From Archangiaceae bacterium (GTDB taxonomy: Bacteria; Myxococcota; Myxococcia; Myxococcales; Myxococcaceae): DNA of 64,000 nt. The stretch lies in contig JADJNS010000003.1 in the NCBI GenBank assembly GCA_016714225.1, forward strand, positions 62,001-126,000, written 5' to 3'. The notes beneath the pieces were generated by a model. That model made no database searches, had not been told where the DNA came from, and was given only the letters and a program-made list of their open reading frames with translations. The translations under genes were made by a program, and so were the position numbers. Below are positions 8,494-19,971 of this stretch, piece after piece (positions within the stretch are counted from its first letter, which is position 1; every line of letters starts with the position of its first letter).

Positions 8494-9683
8494 AAGAGCA
8501 CTCCGTCGCAGTTGGTGTAGCCGGGGGAACAAGGCGGCCCGAGCGGAATGCTGGTGGCCTTGGGGTTCTGCGCCGCGTCGTCGCACATGCAGCGCAGCAC
8601 TCCGTCGCACGCCTCGCAGCCCGAGCAGGTGGTCTGGTACGTGCCGGGCGGCAGCGGGCCACAGCAGCGCCCCAAGAGGCAGCTGTCCTGCCCGAAGCAG
8701 GCGTGGCCGCAGGCCCCACAGTTGACCGGGTCGACCGCCAGCTCGACCTCGCAGCCGTCGCCCACGCCGGCATCGCAGTCGGCGAAGCCGGGGTCGCAGA
8801 CGCTCGCGGTGCAGCCCGCCGGAGTGCACGCCGCCTGCGCGCGCGGCACCGGAGGGCAGACCCCGCCGCAGCCGCCGCAGTTGTCCGGGTCGAAGCGCGG
8901 GTCGACACACCCACCGTCGCAGGCGAGCAGCGGAGGCACGCACCCCGCCACGCACTGCCCGCCCAGGCAGCCCGCGCCGGGAGCACACGGCCGGCCGCAG
9001 CCGCCGCAGTGCAGCGGGTCGCGGTCGACCGCCACGCAGACCCCACCGCAGTCGAGCTGCCCCGGCCCGCAGCGGGGGAAGCACATGCCACCGACGCACA
9101 GCTCGCCCGCCCCGCACGCGCGCGCGCAAGAGCCGCAGTGCAGCGGGTCGGAGCCCACGTCGACGCACGCTGGCCCGCACGCCTGCGTACCGCCCAGGCA
9201 CGCCGGCACGCAGCTGCCGCCCACACACGACTGGTCTTGAGGGCAGGGCTGGCCGCAGCCGCCGCAGTGGAAGCGGTCGACGCGCGGGTCGACGCACGCG
9301 GCCCCGCAGACCCGAAGCGGCGGCCCGCACGGCCCGGGCCCGCAGCGGCCGTCGAAGCACACCCCCGCACTGCAGTCGGCGTCGCGCACGCAGGCGGCCC
9401 CGCACGCCGGGCAGCTGCCTCCGCAGTCGACGGCCTGCTCGCCGCCGTTGAGCACCCCGTCGTCGCACGACGGAGCAGCGCAGCGGTTGAGGCTGCACAC
9501 CCCGCTCGCGCAGTCGCCGTCGGCCAGGCACAGCAGCCCCGCCGCGCACCCGCTGCACCCGCCGCCGCAGTCGAGGTCGGTCTCCGCCCCGTCGACGCGC
9601 CCGTCGCGGCACTGCACCGCAAGCTCGACGGTGGGGCAGCTGCACAGCCCCAGGCCCAGCAGAACCACCAGCCGCGCGCTCAT
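8478..9683 (-). CDS. Cys-rich repeat exported protein with C-terminal CVNH-like module
   Basis: 401 residues. N-terminal signal MSARLVVLLGLGLCSCPTV, possibly a lipoprotein (Cys14 or Cys16). Residues ~30-330 are Cys-rich repeats of the CGGCGxPC type. The last ~60 residues differ: GTYQTTCSGC, GVLRCMCDD, TSIPL and a terminal NCDGVLLC follow the order seen in one half of a cyanovirin-N homology (CVNH) sugar-binding domain. That assignment is from pattern only. The ATG overlaps the cyclase stop (ATGA), so it is translationally coupled to it. Confidence 0.82.
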   Translation of the reverse strand: MSARLVVLLGLGLCSCPTVELAVQCRDGRVDGAETDLDCGGGCSGCAAGLLCLADGDCASGVCSLNRCAAPSCDDGVLNGGEQAVDCGGSCPACGAACVRDADCSAGVCFDGRCGPGPCGPPLRVCGAACVDPRVDRFHCGGCGQPCPQDQSCVGGSCVPACLGGTQACGPACVDVGSDPLHCGSCARACGAGELCVGGMCFPRCGPGQLDCGGVCVAVDRDPLHCGGCGRPCAPGAGCLGGQCVAGCVPPLLACDGGCVDPRFDPDNCGGCGGVCPPVPRAQAACTPAGCTASVCDPGFADCDAGVGDGCEVELAVDPVNCGACGHACFGQDSCLLGRCCGPLPPGTYQTTCSGCEACDGVLRCMCDDAAQNPKATSIPLGPPCSPGYTNCDGVLLCDGC

Positions 9684-12565
9684 CGCGACACCATCGCCGG
9701 CTCGAGCACCGCTACCGGCCGGGCGCCGGCGCGCGCCTGCTCGAGCAGCGGCTTCACCTCGGGGTGCACCGAGGTCAGCCGCAGGTACACCACGCCCGGG
9801 CGCACCGCGGCCCTGAGCACCTTGCCGTAGAGCTCGCCGGCCTTCAGCTCTCCCCCCTGCACCACCCGCAGCTGCAGGTCGCTGAGCGCGGCGAGCGGCT
9901 CGTTCACCTTCAGCTCCATGCCCAGCTCGGAGATGGCCTCGACCTGCGCCACCTGGTCGAGCTCGCCCACCACCTTGCCCTTCACCGTCGCGTAACGCAG
10001 CTCGAGCGGAGCGCTCGGCGCCACCAGCTGCTCGCCCGCCGACTGCAGCTCGACGTTGAACGGCGCGCCCACCGCCAGGGCCTCGTGAATGGTGAGGGTG
10101 CCCTTCACGCCCTTGGGCGAGACCACCTGGGTGGTGCCCAGGGTGAGCAGCTCGCCGCAGCGCTCGCGCGTCGCCTCGGAGATGAGCACCTGCCCGCCGA
10201 CGGTGAACGACTCGACCCGCGAGGTGAGGTTGATGGTCGCGCCCACGATGCCGTACTTGGCGCGCAGCTCCGAGCCGATGTTGCCCAGCACCACCTCGCC
10301 CGAGTGCACGCCGATGCCCATCTCGACCTGAGGGAGCCGCTGTTCACGGTTCCACGCGTTGATGACCGGCATCGCGTTGAGCATCTCGATGGCGCAGGCG
10401 ACGGCGCGCTTCTCCGCGTTCTCGAGCGGCAGCGGAGCGCCGAACACCACCAGAATCGCATCGCCGATGAACTCGTCGATGGTGCCGCCGTAGCGGGCGA
10501 TGATGCGGGTCATCGCCTCGAGGTAGTGGTTGAGCAGGCGCACCACGTCTTCGGGCTCCATGGTGCCGCACATGCTGGTGAAGCCGCGCAGGTCGGTCAT
10601 CATGATGGTGACGAAGTCGCGCTGCCCGCCCAGCTTCAGCCCGTCGGGCGAGTCGAGCAGCTGCTCGACCACCTGCTCGGTGAGGTAGCGGCCGAAGGTC
10701 GAGCGCACGAACTCGCGGTCTCGCTCGGCGCGCAGGCGCGCTTGGCGCGAGGCCCGCGCGCCCAGCACCATGCAGGTGAGGTAGGTGAGCGCCACCGCCG
10801 CCGAGGGCGCCACCGCCGGGGTGTAGACGCCCGACGAGGCGAGCACGAAGGCCGAGATCATCATCGCGAGCAGCAGCAGCGCCGTGGCGAGCAGCCCCAC
10901 TCCGGCCGAGGCGCCGACTCCGATGCCGGCGGCGACCAGCGCGCCGGCCAGCACCACCAGCCGGTTCGCCCACAGCGGCGTCTGGTTGAAGAAGTCGTCG
11001 CGCAAGAGGTTGGCGAGCATGGTGGCGTGGTGCTCGACGCCGGGCAGCTCGCCCAGCGGAGAGTTGCGCAGGTCGGCCGCGGCCAGCGCGGTCGAGCCCA
11101 CCAGCACGTGCTTGCCGGTGAGCGCCGAAACGTCGCGGCGGTTGGCCTGCGCCGAGCCCACCGTGGTGGTGAAGCGCACCAGCTGCTCGTCGATCAGCTC
11201 GAACCCGGGCTCGCTGCCCGGCTCGGCCACCGCGAGCTCGACGATGCGGCCGGGGTCGGGCGAGTACCGCGCCACCCCGCGCACCCGGGCGCCGGCCGTC
11301 AAACGGGTCGGGTCGAGCCCGCCCTCGAGCCGCGTGCTCTCGTCGAGAATGAAGCGCTGGTCATCGCCCAGCGGGTTGCCGTCGAGCGTGAGCGTCGAGT
11401 CGGCGCGCAGCAGCGACCACAGCGAGAGGTAGCGAAACGGGCCCTGGCCGCGCGTGTCGTGCCGGCCCTGGTAGCGCACCAGGGTACGGCCGAGCCGGTC
11501 GATGGGCACCCGGCGCTGCGACCCCAGCTGCAGGTGCGAGCCGGGGTACACCTTCACCTCGGCGAGCGGCACGTGCAGCGCCACCGCGGCGAGCCGCAGC
11601 GAGAGCGACGGCAACAGCTGCTCGCCCAGCCGCGCCACCAAGAGCGAGTGCCGCAGCACGTCGTCTTCTCCGTCGAGCAGCACGTTGGCCATGGCGAGCA
11701 CCGCCGCGTTCTGGGCGATGGGGTCGACCACCGACTGGGGCGCCGCGTCGCCGCCGATCAGCTCGGAGTACTCGGGCAGCCCGCGCGCCTCGACGTGCCA
11801 GGGAATGGTGTTGGCCGCGAACGCCGCCCGCGCCGCCGGGGTGAGCACCGGCTTGCTCTCTGACGTGATGCGGGTGACGGTGAAGCTGAAGCCGACGTTG
11901 CCGGCCGCGCGCGAGGCCTCGCCGACCTGCACGTCCCACTCGGGGTGCTCGCGCGAGCCGTCGACCAGCGACACGTCGAAGGTGAGCGAGGCCGGGTGCG
12001 CGGCCGCCACCGCGCCGATGAGCCGCGCGTAGTGGTAGCGCGGCAGCGGCCAGCCGAGGTGGGCGATGGTCTCGTCGTCGAGCGCCAGCACCACCACGTC
12101 GGGCTGCTGCACCGCCGAGGGCACCTCGCGCCCGGTGGCGAGCTCGGCCTGCGAGCGCTCGGGGAACTTGAGCCGCACCAGCAGGTCGAGGGTGCGCGTC
12201 TCGAGCGCGTTGCCGACCTCGGAGCCCTCGAGCACCAGCGCCACCACGCCGCCCACGGTGAGCCCCACCAGCGCCGCCCGAATCGCCCGCCCGCGAAGTG
12301 CAGGCAGCCGCTCGAGCCGCTCGTCGAGCGCGTCGAGCCGGGCGAGCACCCGCGCGCCGCCCGCCGCCAGCAGCGCGCGCAGCCGAAACAGCCCGGCCGC
12401 GGCCAGCAGCACCACCAGCGCCTGCAGCAGCAGCGAGACCAGCGCGAACCCCAGCGTGGGCAGCGCCCGCGAGGCCGCCGCCGCGGCGCTCTCGCGCCCG
12501 AGCCACAGCCCGGCGGCCACCCCCAGCAAGGCGAGGCCGGGCAGCGCGGCCCCCGTGCGTCTCAC
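9680..12565 (-). CDS. CHASE2-domain class III adenylate/guanylate cyclase with PilZ-like tail
   Basis: 961 residues from a GTG that overlaps the upstream stop (GTGA). Order: hydrophobic N-terminus with about three membrane segments (to ~105), an extracytoplasmic CHASE2 sensor (~135-500, with VVVLALDDETIAHLGWPLPR and GKHVLVGSTA), three more helices (~535-600), and a class III cyclase (~625-800). Metal-binding Asp residues are in MMTDLRGFT (~658) and FIGDAILVVFG (~704). GIVGATINLTSRVESF supplies the substrate/transition-state region. A C-terminal ~120-residue beta-rich PilZ-like segment follows. It should make cAMP (or cGMP) in response to an envelope signal. Neighbours are envelope proteins made from the same transcript. 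Confidence 0.92.
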   Translation of the reverse strand: MRRTGAALPGLALLGVAAGLWLGRESAAAAASRALPTLGFALVSLLLQALVVLLAAAGLFRLRALLAAGGARVLARLDALDERLERLPALRGRAIRAALVGLTVGGVVALVLEGSEVGNALETRTLDLLVRLKFPERSQAELATGREVPSAVQQPDVVVLALDDETIAHLGWPLPRYHYARLIGAVAAAHPASLTFDVSLVDGSREHPEWDVQVGEASRAAGNVGFSFTVTRITSESKPVLTPAARAAFAANTIPWHVEARGLPEYSELIGGDAAPQSVVDPIAQNAAVLAMANVLLDGEDDVLRHSLLVARLGEQLLPSLSLRLAAVALHVPLAEVKVYPGSHLQLGSQRRVPIDRLGRTLVRYQGRHDTRGQGPFRYLSLWSLLRADSTLTLDGNPLGDDQRFILDESTRLEGGLDPTRLTAGARVRGVARYSPDPGRIVELAVAEPGSEPGFELIDEQLVRFTTTVGSAQANRRDVSALTGKHVLVGSTALAAADLRNSPLGELPGVEHHATMLANLLRDDFFNQTPLWANRLVVLAGALVAAGIGVGASAGVGLLATALLLLAMMISAFVLASSGVYTPAVAPSAAVALTYLTCMVLGARASRQARLRAERDREFVRSTFGRYLTEQVVEQLLDSPDGLKLGGQRDFVTIMMTDLRGFTSMCGTMEPEDVVRLLNHYLEAMTRIIARYGGTIDEFIGDAILVVFGAPLPLENAEKRAVACAIEMLNAMPVINAWNREQRLPQVEMGIGVHSGEVVLGNIGSELRAKYGIVGATINLTSRVESFTVGGQVLISEATRERCGELLTLGTTQVVSPKGVKGTLTIHEALAVGAPFNVELQSAGEQLVAPSAPLELRYATVKGKVVGELDQVAQVEAISELGMELKVNEPLAALSDLQLRVVQGGELKAGELYGKVLRAAVRPGVVYLRLTSVHPEVKPLLEQARAGARPVAVLEPAMVSR

Positions 12566-13736
12566 TTGCCCACCGTGAACGCGTAGACCCTCGAGGGCGC
12601 CCCCAGGAAGCCGGCCGAGTCGACGCCGGTGACGCGCCAAAACCACTTGCCGCTGGCCAGCGGAGCCGGCCACGACAGGGTGGTGCCCAGCGCCACGCGC
12701 TCGCTCTTCGCCTCGACCATGAAGTCGGCGTCGCGCGCCACCTCGACCACGTAGGCGGCCACATCGGGCACCGGCTGCCACTCGAGGCGCTGCTGCGGCC
12801 CCACCGGCCCCTTGAGCGGCGCGGTCACCTTGGGCTCGGCGGGCAGCGCGGTGGGCGGTGAGATTTTCCCCTCTGCGCCCACCACGGTGCCCCGCCCCGC
12901 GGGAACCTCGACCGGCGCGGCGTTGGGCTCTCTCGTCGCGCTCACCGCGACCAGGCCCTCCAACGTCTCGAGGCGGGTCTCGCCGCCCTCGTCGACGCCG
13001 AGCCGAAACTTCGTGCCGCGCACCGACGCCACCGAGACCCGGCTCGAGGCCTCGAACTTCGACAGCTGCGAGGCCTTGCGCACGTCGGCCGCGATGCCGC
13101 CGCGCAGCACCTCGATTTTCACCTGGCGCGAGGTGCCGTTCACCTCGAGCACCGGCATCTTGATGACCGACTCGGGCTTCACCTCGATGCCGCTGCCGTC
13201 TTTGAGGTGAATGATGACCTTCGCGCCGGGGCCGGTCTTCACCAGCTCGTTCACCAGCACCGGCATGCCCGGCTCGGCCGGCTTGAGCGTGGCCTCGTCG
13301 GCGCCGAGAAACACCGGCCCGCTGGTCGCCGCCACCCGTGCCACCACGTCTTCGGGCGCGCGCTCGACGTAGCGCAGCGAGATGCCCAGCGCGTCGCCGC
13401 CCTTGGGCGCCGGCGCCAGCGCGAACACCCGGTTCTTCGGCAGCCCCGCGTCGACCAGCGCCTGGGCGATGGCCTTCGCCGACCCGAGCGCCTTGCCGCT
13501 CGCGCGATCGGCGTCGGTCACCAGCACCGCCACGGTGATGGCGCGCACCAGGCGGTAGCGCTCGACCTCTTGCACCACCTCGCCCAGGCAGGCCTTGCCC
13601 TCGCCGGTCTTGAGCCACTCTTCGGTGAGCGGCTTGCCGAGGCGAACCTGGCCTCCTTCCAGCTTCACTCCACACGAACGGCTCTCGGCGAAGGCCAGCG
13701 GGCTCGAGAAGACGCAGAGCGCAGCGACGACGACTC

Positions 13737-13740
<4 letters not shown>
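12562..13740 (-). CDS. FecR-domain secreted protein
   Basis: 392 residues with a cleavable signal peptide (MRVVVAALCVFSSPLAFAES). Residues ~55-135 resemble a half OmpA-like fold (ALGSAKAIAQALVDAGLPKNRVFAL). Residues ~160-300 form a FecR domain (VIIHLKDGSGIEVKPES, VEVLRGGIAAD-like core, SVRGTKFRLGVDEGGETRLETLEG). The last ~90 residues look like an FN3-type module (LEWQPVPDVAAYVVEVARDA, WFWRVTGVDSAG). Such proteins sit in the periplasm or outer envelope. The ATG overlaps the OmpA-gene stop, and the cyclase GTG overlaps its own stop, so it is fixed between a surface protein and a signal transducer. Confidence 0.87.
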
Positions 13741-16307
<2,567 letters not shown>

Positions 16308-16341
16308 GCGGTGCGATTTTTACCAGGGGCTGACGGGGCCT

Positions 16342-16719
16342 TCAGAGCGGCGCCGCGCGCAGCAGCGCCGCGACCACCAGCAGGGCGGCGCTGCCCACGT
16401 CGGCGCGCGCCACCCGGGTGACCTGGCGGGTCGGCGCCACCGTCAGCTTCCACAGCGCCAGGTACGAGAGCTTGCTGACGAGGCCCACGCCGACCGCCAG
16501 GGCCTGCGCGGGGGGCCACCACGCGCCGGTGAGCAGCACGGCCGCGACCAGCGCCAGCAGCACCGCGCGGTGGCGAAGCAACAGCGCCGCGCTCGTGTCG
16601 GTGACGCGCACCCCGTAGAGGCGGTCGAGCGCGCCGGGCCCGGCGACCCCGACCAGCGGCAGCAGCTGCACCGCGCCCGCGGCAGTCATCAGCACGGAGA
16701 CGACGAGGTCGCGGGTCAT
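16342..16719 (-). CDS. Small four-helix membrane protein (DoxX-like)
   Basis: 125 residues with about four hydrophobic helices (LVVSVLMTAAGAVQLLPLVG; AVLLALVAAVLLTGAWW; ALAVGVGLVSKLSYLALW; VGSAALLVVAALL). Start at the ATG giving MTRDLV. No catalytic motif; length and helix layout recall DoxX-like proteins, but this is not firm. Located 34 bases before the OmpA gene and may belong to the same transcript. Confidence 0.65.
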   Translation of the reverse strand: MTRDLVVSVLMTAAGAVQLLPLVGVAGPGALDRLYGVRVTDTSAALLLRHRAVLLALVAAVLLTGAWWPPAQALAVGVGLVSKLSYLALWKLTVAPTRQVTRVARADVGSAALLVVAALLRAAPL

Positions 16720-16768
16720 CGCCCGAGGGTAATACGACAGCCCGCGCTTCGAGCTGCGGGCGCCTCGG

Positions 16769-17980
16769 TCAGTCTGCCGAGGTCTCGGTGACGTCGTACA
16801 CGCCGGCGCGGGTCTGGCCGTCGGTGCGCCAGGCGTACGCTTCGCCGCGGGCCAGCGCCTGCGACTGCTTCGACGCCGCGCGGTACATCTCGACGAACTC
16901 GGGCAGGTCTCTGACCTCTTTGACCGTGCGCACCGGGTGCTCGACCAGCTTCTTGAGCTTGAACAGGGTCGGGCTCGCGGCGAGGTCGAGCGACTTGAGC
17001 TCGCGCCGGTCGAAGGCATCGGCCAGCTGCAGGCGGCCGGTCAGCCAGCGGGTCTGGGCCCTCACGTCTTCGGCGTGGTTGGCGGGGCCCGACGCGTCGA
17101 AGGTGATGTCGCGCGCCACCCCGGTGGTGAAGCCGGCGCGGCGGAAGATCGCCGCCAGCACCATGTCTTCGGTGGCGGCCTGGGGAAACTCGGTCTCGAT
17201 GGCGCGCACCGCGGCGACGAACGGCTTGGCCGACGCCACCATGAACGCGCCCGCCAGGCCGGCGTGGCGCAGCCGCATCCACGGGTTGCCGGGCTTGGCG
17301 GGCTTGCCGTCTTGCAGGCCGCCGCCGCACGCCGCGATGTCGCCCTGCTCGCGGGTGAACCCAATCAACCGCCCCACCGCGTCGGCCTCGAGCGTGGTGT
17401 CGGCGTCGACCGTCGCGATCCACTCGGGGTACCAGCGCCGGGCCTCGAAGAGCTGACCCGCGCTCGCCAGCGCCAGGGTCTTGCCCGCCCGCGGCTCGTG
17501 GCTCAGGTGCACCACCGTCTTGCCGCGGGTCGCCGCCGCGGCGGGCTCGACCGCGCCCGCGGCATGGTCGACCAGCACCACCGCGTCGGCGTGCTTTCGG
17601 GCCCAGGCCCGCACCACCGCCTGCGTCGCGTCGGTCGAGTTGTTGTCGACCACCGCGATCTCGTAGCCGCCCTTGCCCCCCAGCGACGCCAGCACGCTGT
17701 CGAGCGTGCGGCCGATCGACGGCTCTTCGTTTCGCGCGGCGATCAGCACCATCGCGGTGCCGGGCCGGGTGGGCGTGCTGGCGAGCCCCTTCAGGTTCGC
17801 CACGAAGGCGCGGTGCAGCGCCTGGCCGATGGGCGGCTTGCGCGGGTCTTCGGCCGCCGGCCGATGCGCCCAGTTGGGCCGAAAGCCGGCAAAGCCTCCC
17901 AGCTCGGAGAGCTCGGCCCCCGCCGAACCGGGCCGCGCCGCGAGGGCAGCCTCGGCGCGCTTCGAAGTGACGGACGACAT
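16769..17980 (-). CDS. Family 2 glycosyltransferase
   Basis: 403 residues, no clear membrane helix. GT-A fold signs: MVLIAARNEEPSIGRTLDSVLA with VVDNNSTD, a DxD metal site in ATVDADTTLEAD (~193), an acidic TEDMVL motif (~270) and QTRWLTGR (~310), matching the QxxRW motif of many processive GT2 enzymes. It should transfer a sugar from a nucleotide sugar; donor and acceptor unknown. Only three bases separate it from the PIG-L deacetylase gene upstream, so the two are one transcript and probably act on one glycan. Confidence 0.9.
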   Translation of the reverse strand: MSSVTSKRAEAALAARPGSAGAELSELGGFAGFRPNWAHRPAAEDPRKPPIGQALHRAFVANLKGLASTPTRPGTAMVLIAARNEEPSIGRTLDSVLASLGGKGGYEIAVVDNNSTDATQAVVRAWARKHADAVVLVDHAAGAVEPAAAATRGKTVVHLSHEPRAGKTLALASAGQLFEARRWYPEWIATVDADTTLEADAVGRLIGFTREQGDIAACGGGLQDGKPAKPGNPWMRLRHAGLAGAFMVASAKPFVAAVRAIETEFPQAATEDMVLAAIFRRAGFTTGVARDITFDASGPANHAEDVRAQTRWLTGRLQLADAFDRRELKSLDLAASPTLFKLKKLVEHPVRTVKEVRDLPEFVEMYRAASKQSQALARGEAYAWRTDGQTRAGVYDVTETSAD

Positions 17981-17983
17981 CGG

Positions 17984-18862
17984 TCAGCTCCTCTCTTCTA
18001 CGGTCCACAGCCGCTCGACGCCGCCACGCGCGGCGCCGTTCTGGGCGTGACCCGAAATCATGGCGCGCATCTCGGCGCTGCTGCCGAACAGCTGCGGCAC
18101 CTGGCTCGCGTACTCGTCGATGGCGCGCAGCTTCACCCGCATCTCTCGCGCGCTGAGCGGGGCCTGGGGCACCTCGACGAGCCGCCAGCGCTGCGAGAGC
18201 TCACGCACCCGCGCGGCAGACACGGCGGGGTCTTTCGCCGCGTAGGGCAGGTCTTCGTAGAGCACCAGCTTGCCGCTGCCGCCGAACACCGACAGCGCGG
18301 CATCGCTGACGATGCGGTGGTCGACGTGCACCAGACCCAGCGGCGCGTGAATCACCGCGTCGGGGAACAGCGCCTCGAGCTCTTCCATCTGCTGGCGCAG
18401 TCGCGCCGGCTGCGGGTCGCCCGGCGCCGCCGCCCCCACCAGCGAGGGCCAGGTGTCGTAGCCGTCGCGGTACAGCGCGTCGGTCTGGTGAAGGCTCACC
18501 TGGTGCGCGCCCACCCGGCGGGTCGCCGCCCGCTCTTCTCTCAGGCGCGCGCCCATCACCTCTTCGGGAGACAGCTTCCACTCGCGGTGAAAGTGACGCG
18601 CCGGCTTCGAGAGCGGCCGGTTCGGCGGCGCCTCGGTGGCCACCGTCACCACCAGCGGGGTCTGGTGCCGCCCGCTCTTCGCCGCCCGCGCCACGGTCGC
18701 CCCCTCGGAGAGGATGACGTCGTCGAGGTGCGCAGAGAAGTGAATCGAGGGCACCCGGTCGGCGGGGAGCCGCTCGAGCGCATCGAGCTCGAGCGCGCGC
18801 GACACGCGGCGCGAGTGCAGCTGATGGGCGGCTCCGGTGACCGCGCGAACGATGGCTCTCAT
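17984..18862 (-). CDS. PIG-L family deacetylase
   Basis: 292 residues. The N-terminal zinc motif reads SAHLDDVILSEGA (family PHPDDE position, here AHLDD) and a second metal motif HVDHR is at about 178-182. These match LmbE/PIG-L amidohydrolases, which remove N-acetyl groups from sugars such as GlcNAc conjugates. First gene of a leftward pair with the GT2 gene and divergent from two further glycosyltransferase genes, so the set likely builds a modified glycan or glycolipid. Confidence 0.88.
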   Translation of the reverse strand: MRAIVRAVTGAAHQLHSRRVSRALELDALERLPADRVPSIHFSAHLDDVILSEGATVARAAKSGRHQTPLVVTVATEAPPNRPLSKPARHFHREWKLSPEEVMGARLREERAATRRVGAHQVSLHQTDALYRDGYDTWPSLVGAAAPGDPQPARLRQQMEELEALFPDAVIHAPLGLVHVDHRIVSDAALSVFGGSGKLVLYEDLPYAAKDPAVSAARVRELSQRWRLVEVPQAPLSAREMRVKLRAIDEYASQVPQLFGSSAEMRAMISGHAQNGAARGGVERLWTVEERS

Positions 18863-19026
18863 CCACCCGAGTTGTCGCGCGGCGGCGTTTCGCGAATCGG
18901 GCCGAGTTGTGGCGAATGGCTACATTTCTCAGTGACTTAGAAGCACCTGAGCACTCGTGTGGACAACGCACCTACCCAGAATCACTGAAGGCACCCTTGG
19001 CGTGCGACGCGGCGAGAACTTCGTCG

Positions 19027-19971
19027 ATGCGACTGCGCCCCCACAGTGAAGATGGTGTTCCCCAGACCGACCGCGCGAGCGCGACGCGCGTCGCGAAAAA
19101 TGTCGCGCGGCCCGACGACCCTCTCGCCGAGCAGAAGGCCCGGCTCGCCGCGATGCCGGTGCGCGACCTGAAGGCCGACCCCAGGTCGCGCGCGCTGCTC
19201 GCCGCGCACCCGGTCTACGTGTCGATGACCACCACGCCCAGCCGCATCGACTCGATTCAGCACACCCTCGAGACGCTCGACCTCACCCACGTGAAGAAGG
19301 TGTTGGTGGTGATTCCCAAGGCGTTCGGCCGCACCGGCGAGGCCTACCGCATTCCCGCCTCGCTGAAGGCCAACCCCAAGGTGCAGGTGATGGTGGTGCC
19401 CGAAGACCTGGGGCCCATCACCAAGATGCTGCCCGCGCTCGAGCGGGTGAAGGCCGAAGACCCCGGCGGGGTGGTGATCAGCATCGATGACGACGTCGGC
19501 TACCCGCGCGGCATGGTGAACGAGATGATCTACGGCCTGGCCAACCACGACCGCACCGTGGTCTCGGGAGCCACGCCGTCGATCACCCGCTACTCGGTCG
19601 ACGCGCGCGACTGGAGGTTCCCCGGTGAGCCGCTGCTCGCCGAGGGCTTCGCCGGCATCGGCTATCGCGCCCGCGACGTCGACACCGCGGCCCTGCGCCG
19701 GCTGCACGCGCTCACCCACGAGACCCGCTTCTCCGACGACGTGGTGATCAGCTTCGTGCTCGCGCAGAGCGGCGTGCAGCGCCTGCCCATTCACAACGAG
19801 TTCCACCACCGCAAGGCGCTGGCCCTGTTCGAGCACGGCTTCAACGCCGACGCGCTGCACCGGGGCAGCGGCCTGCAGTCGGCGCCCAGCGACGAAGACT
19901 TCAACCACGTGAAGTACCGGCTGGCCCTGGCGGCGCTCAATCGCGCGGTCGAGCTCGGGGGTGCGCGATGA
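19027..19971 (+). CDS. Glycosyltransferase-like protein
   Basis: 314 residues from the ATG at 19027; an upstream in-frame ATG at 18907 would add 40 residues without family character and lies in the divergent promoter region. The core YVSMTTTPSRIDSIQHTLETL, KVLVVIPKAFGR, VVISIDDDVGYPRG and SDDVVISFVLAQSG resembles GT-A type transferases, with IDDD as the probable metal-binding motif. The start is the least certain part. Its stop overlaps the next gene (ATGA). Confidence 0.75.
   Translation: MRLRPHSEDGVPQTDRASATRVAKNVARPDDPLAEQKARLAAMPVRDLKADPRSRALLAAHPVYVSMTTTPSRIDSIQHTLETLDLTHVKKVLVVIPKAFGRTGEAYRIPASLKANPKVQVMVVPEDLGPITKMLPALERVKAEDPGGVVISIDDDVGYPRGMVNEMIYGLANHDRTVVSGATPSITRYSVDARDWRFPGEPLLAEGFAGIGYRARDVDTAALRRLHALTHETRFSDDVVISFVLAQSGVQRLPIHNEFHHRKALALFEHGFNADALHRGSGLQSAPSDEDFNHVKYRLALAALNRAVELGGAR

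Noticed and set aside
9680..13675. One giant 1331-codon frame joining the cyclase with upstream sequence
   Set aside because: The N-terminal part is antisense-like noise over the FecR gene; the real cyclase starts at the GTG overlapping the FecR stop.
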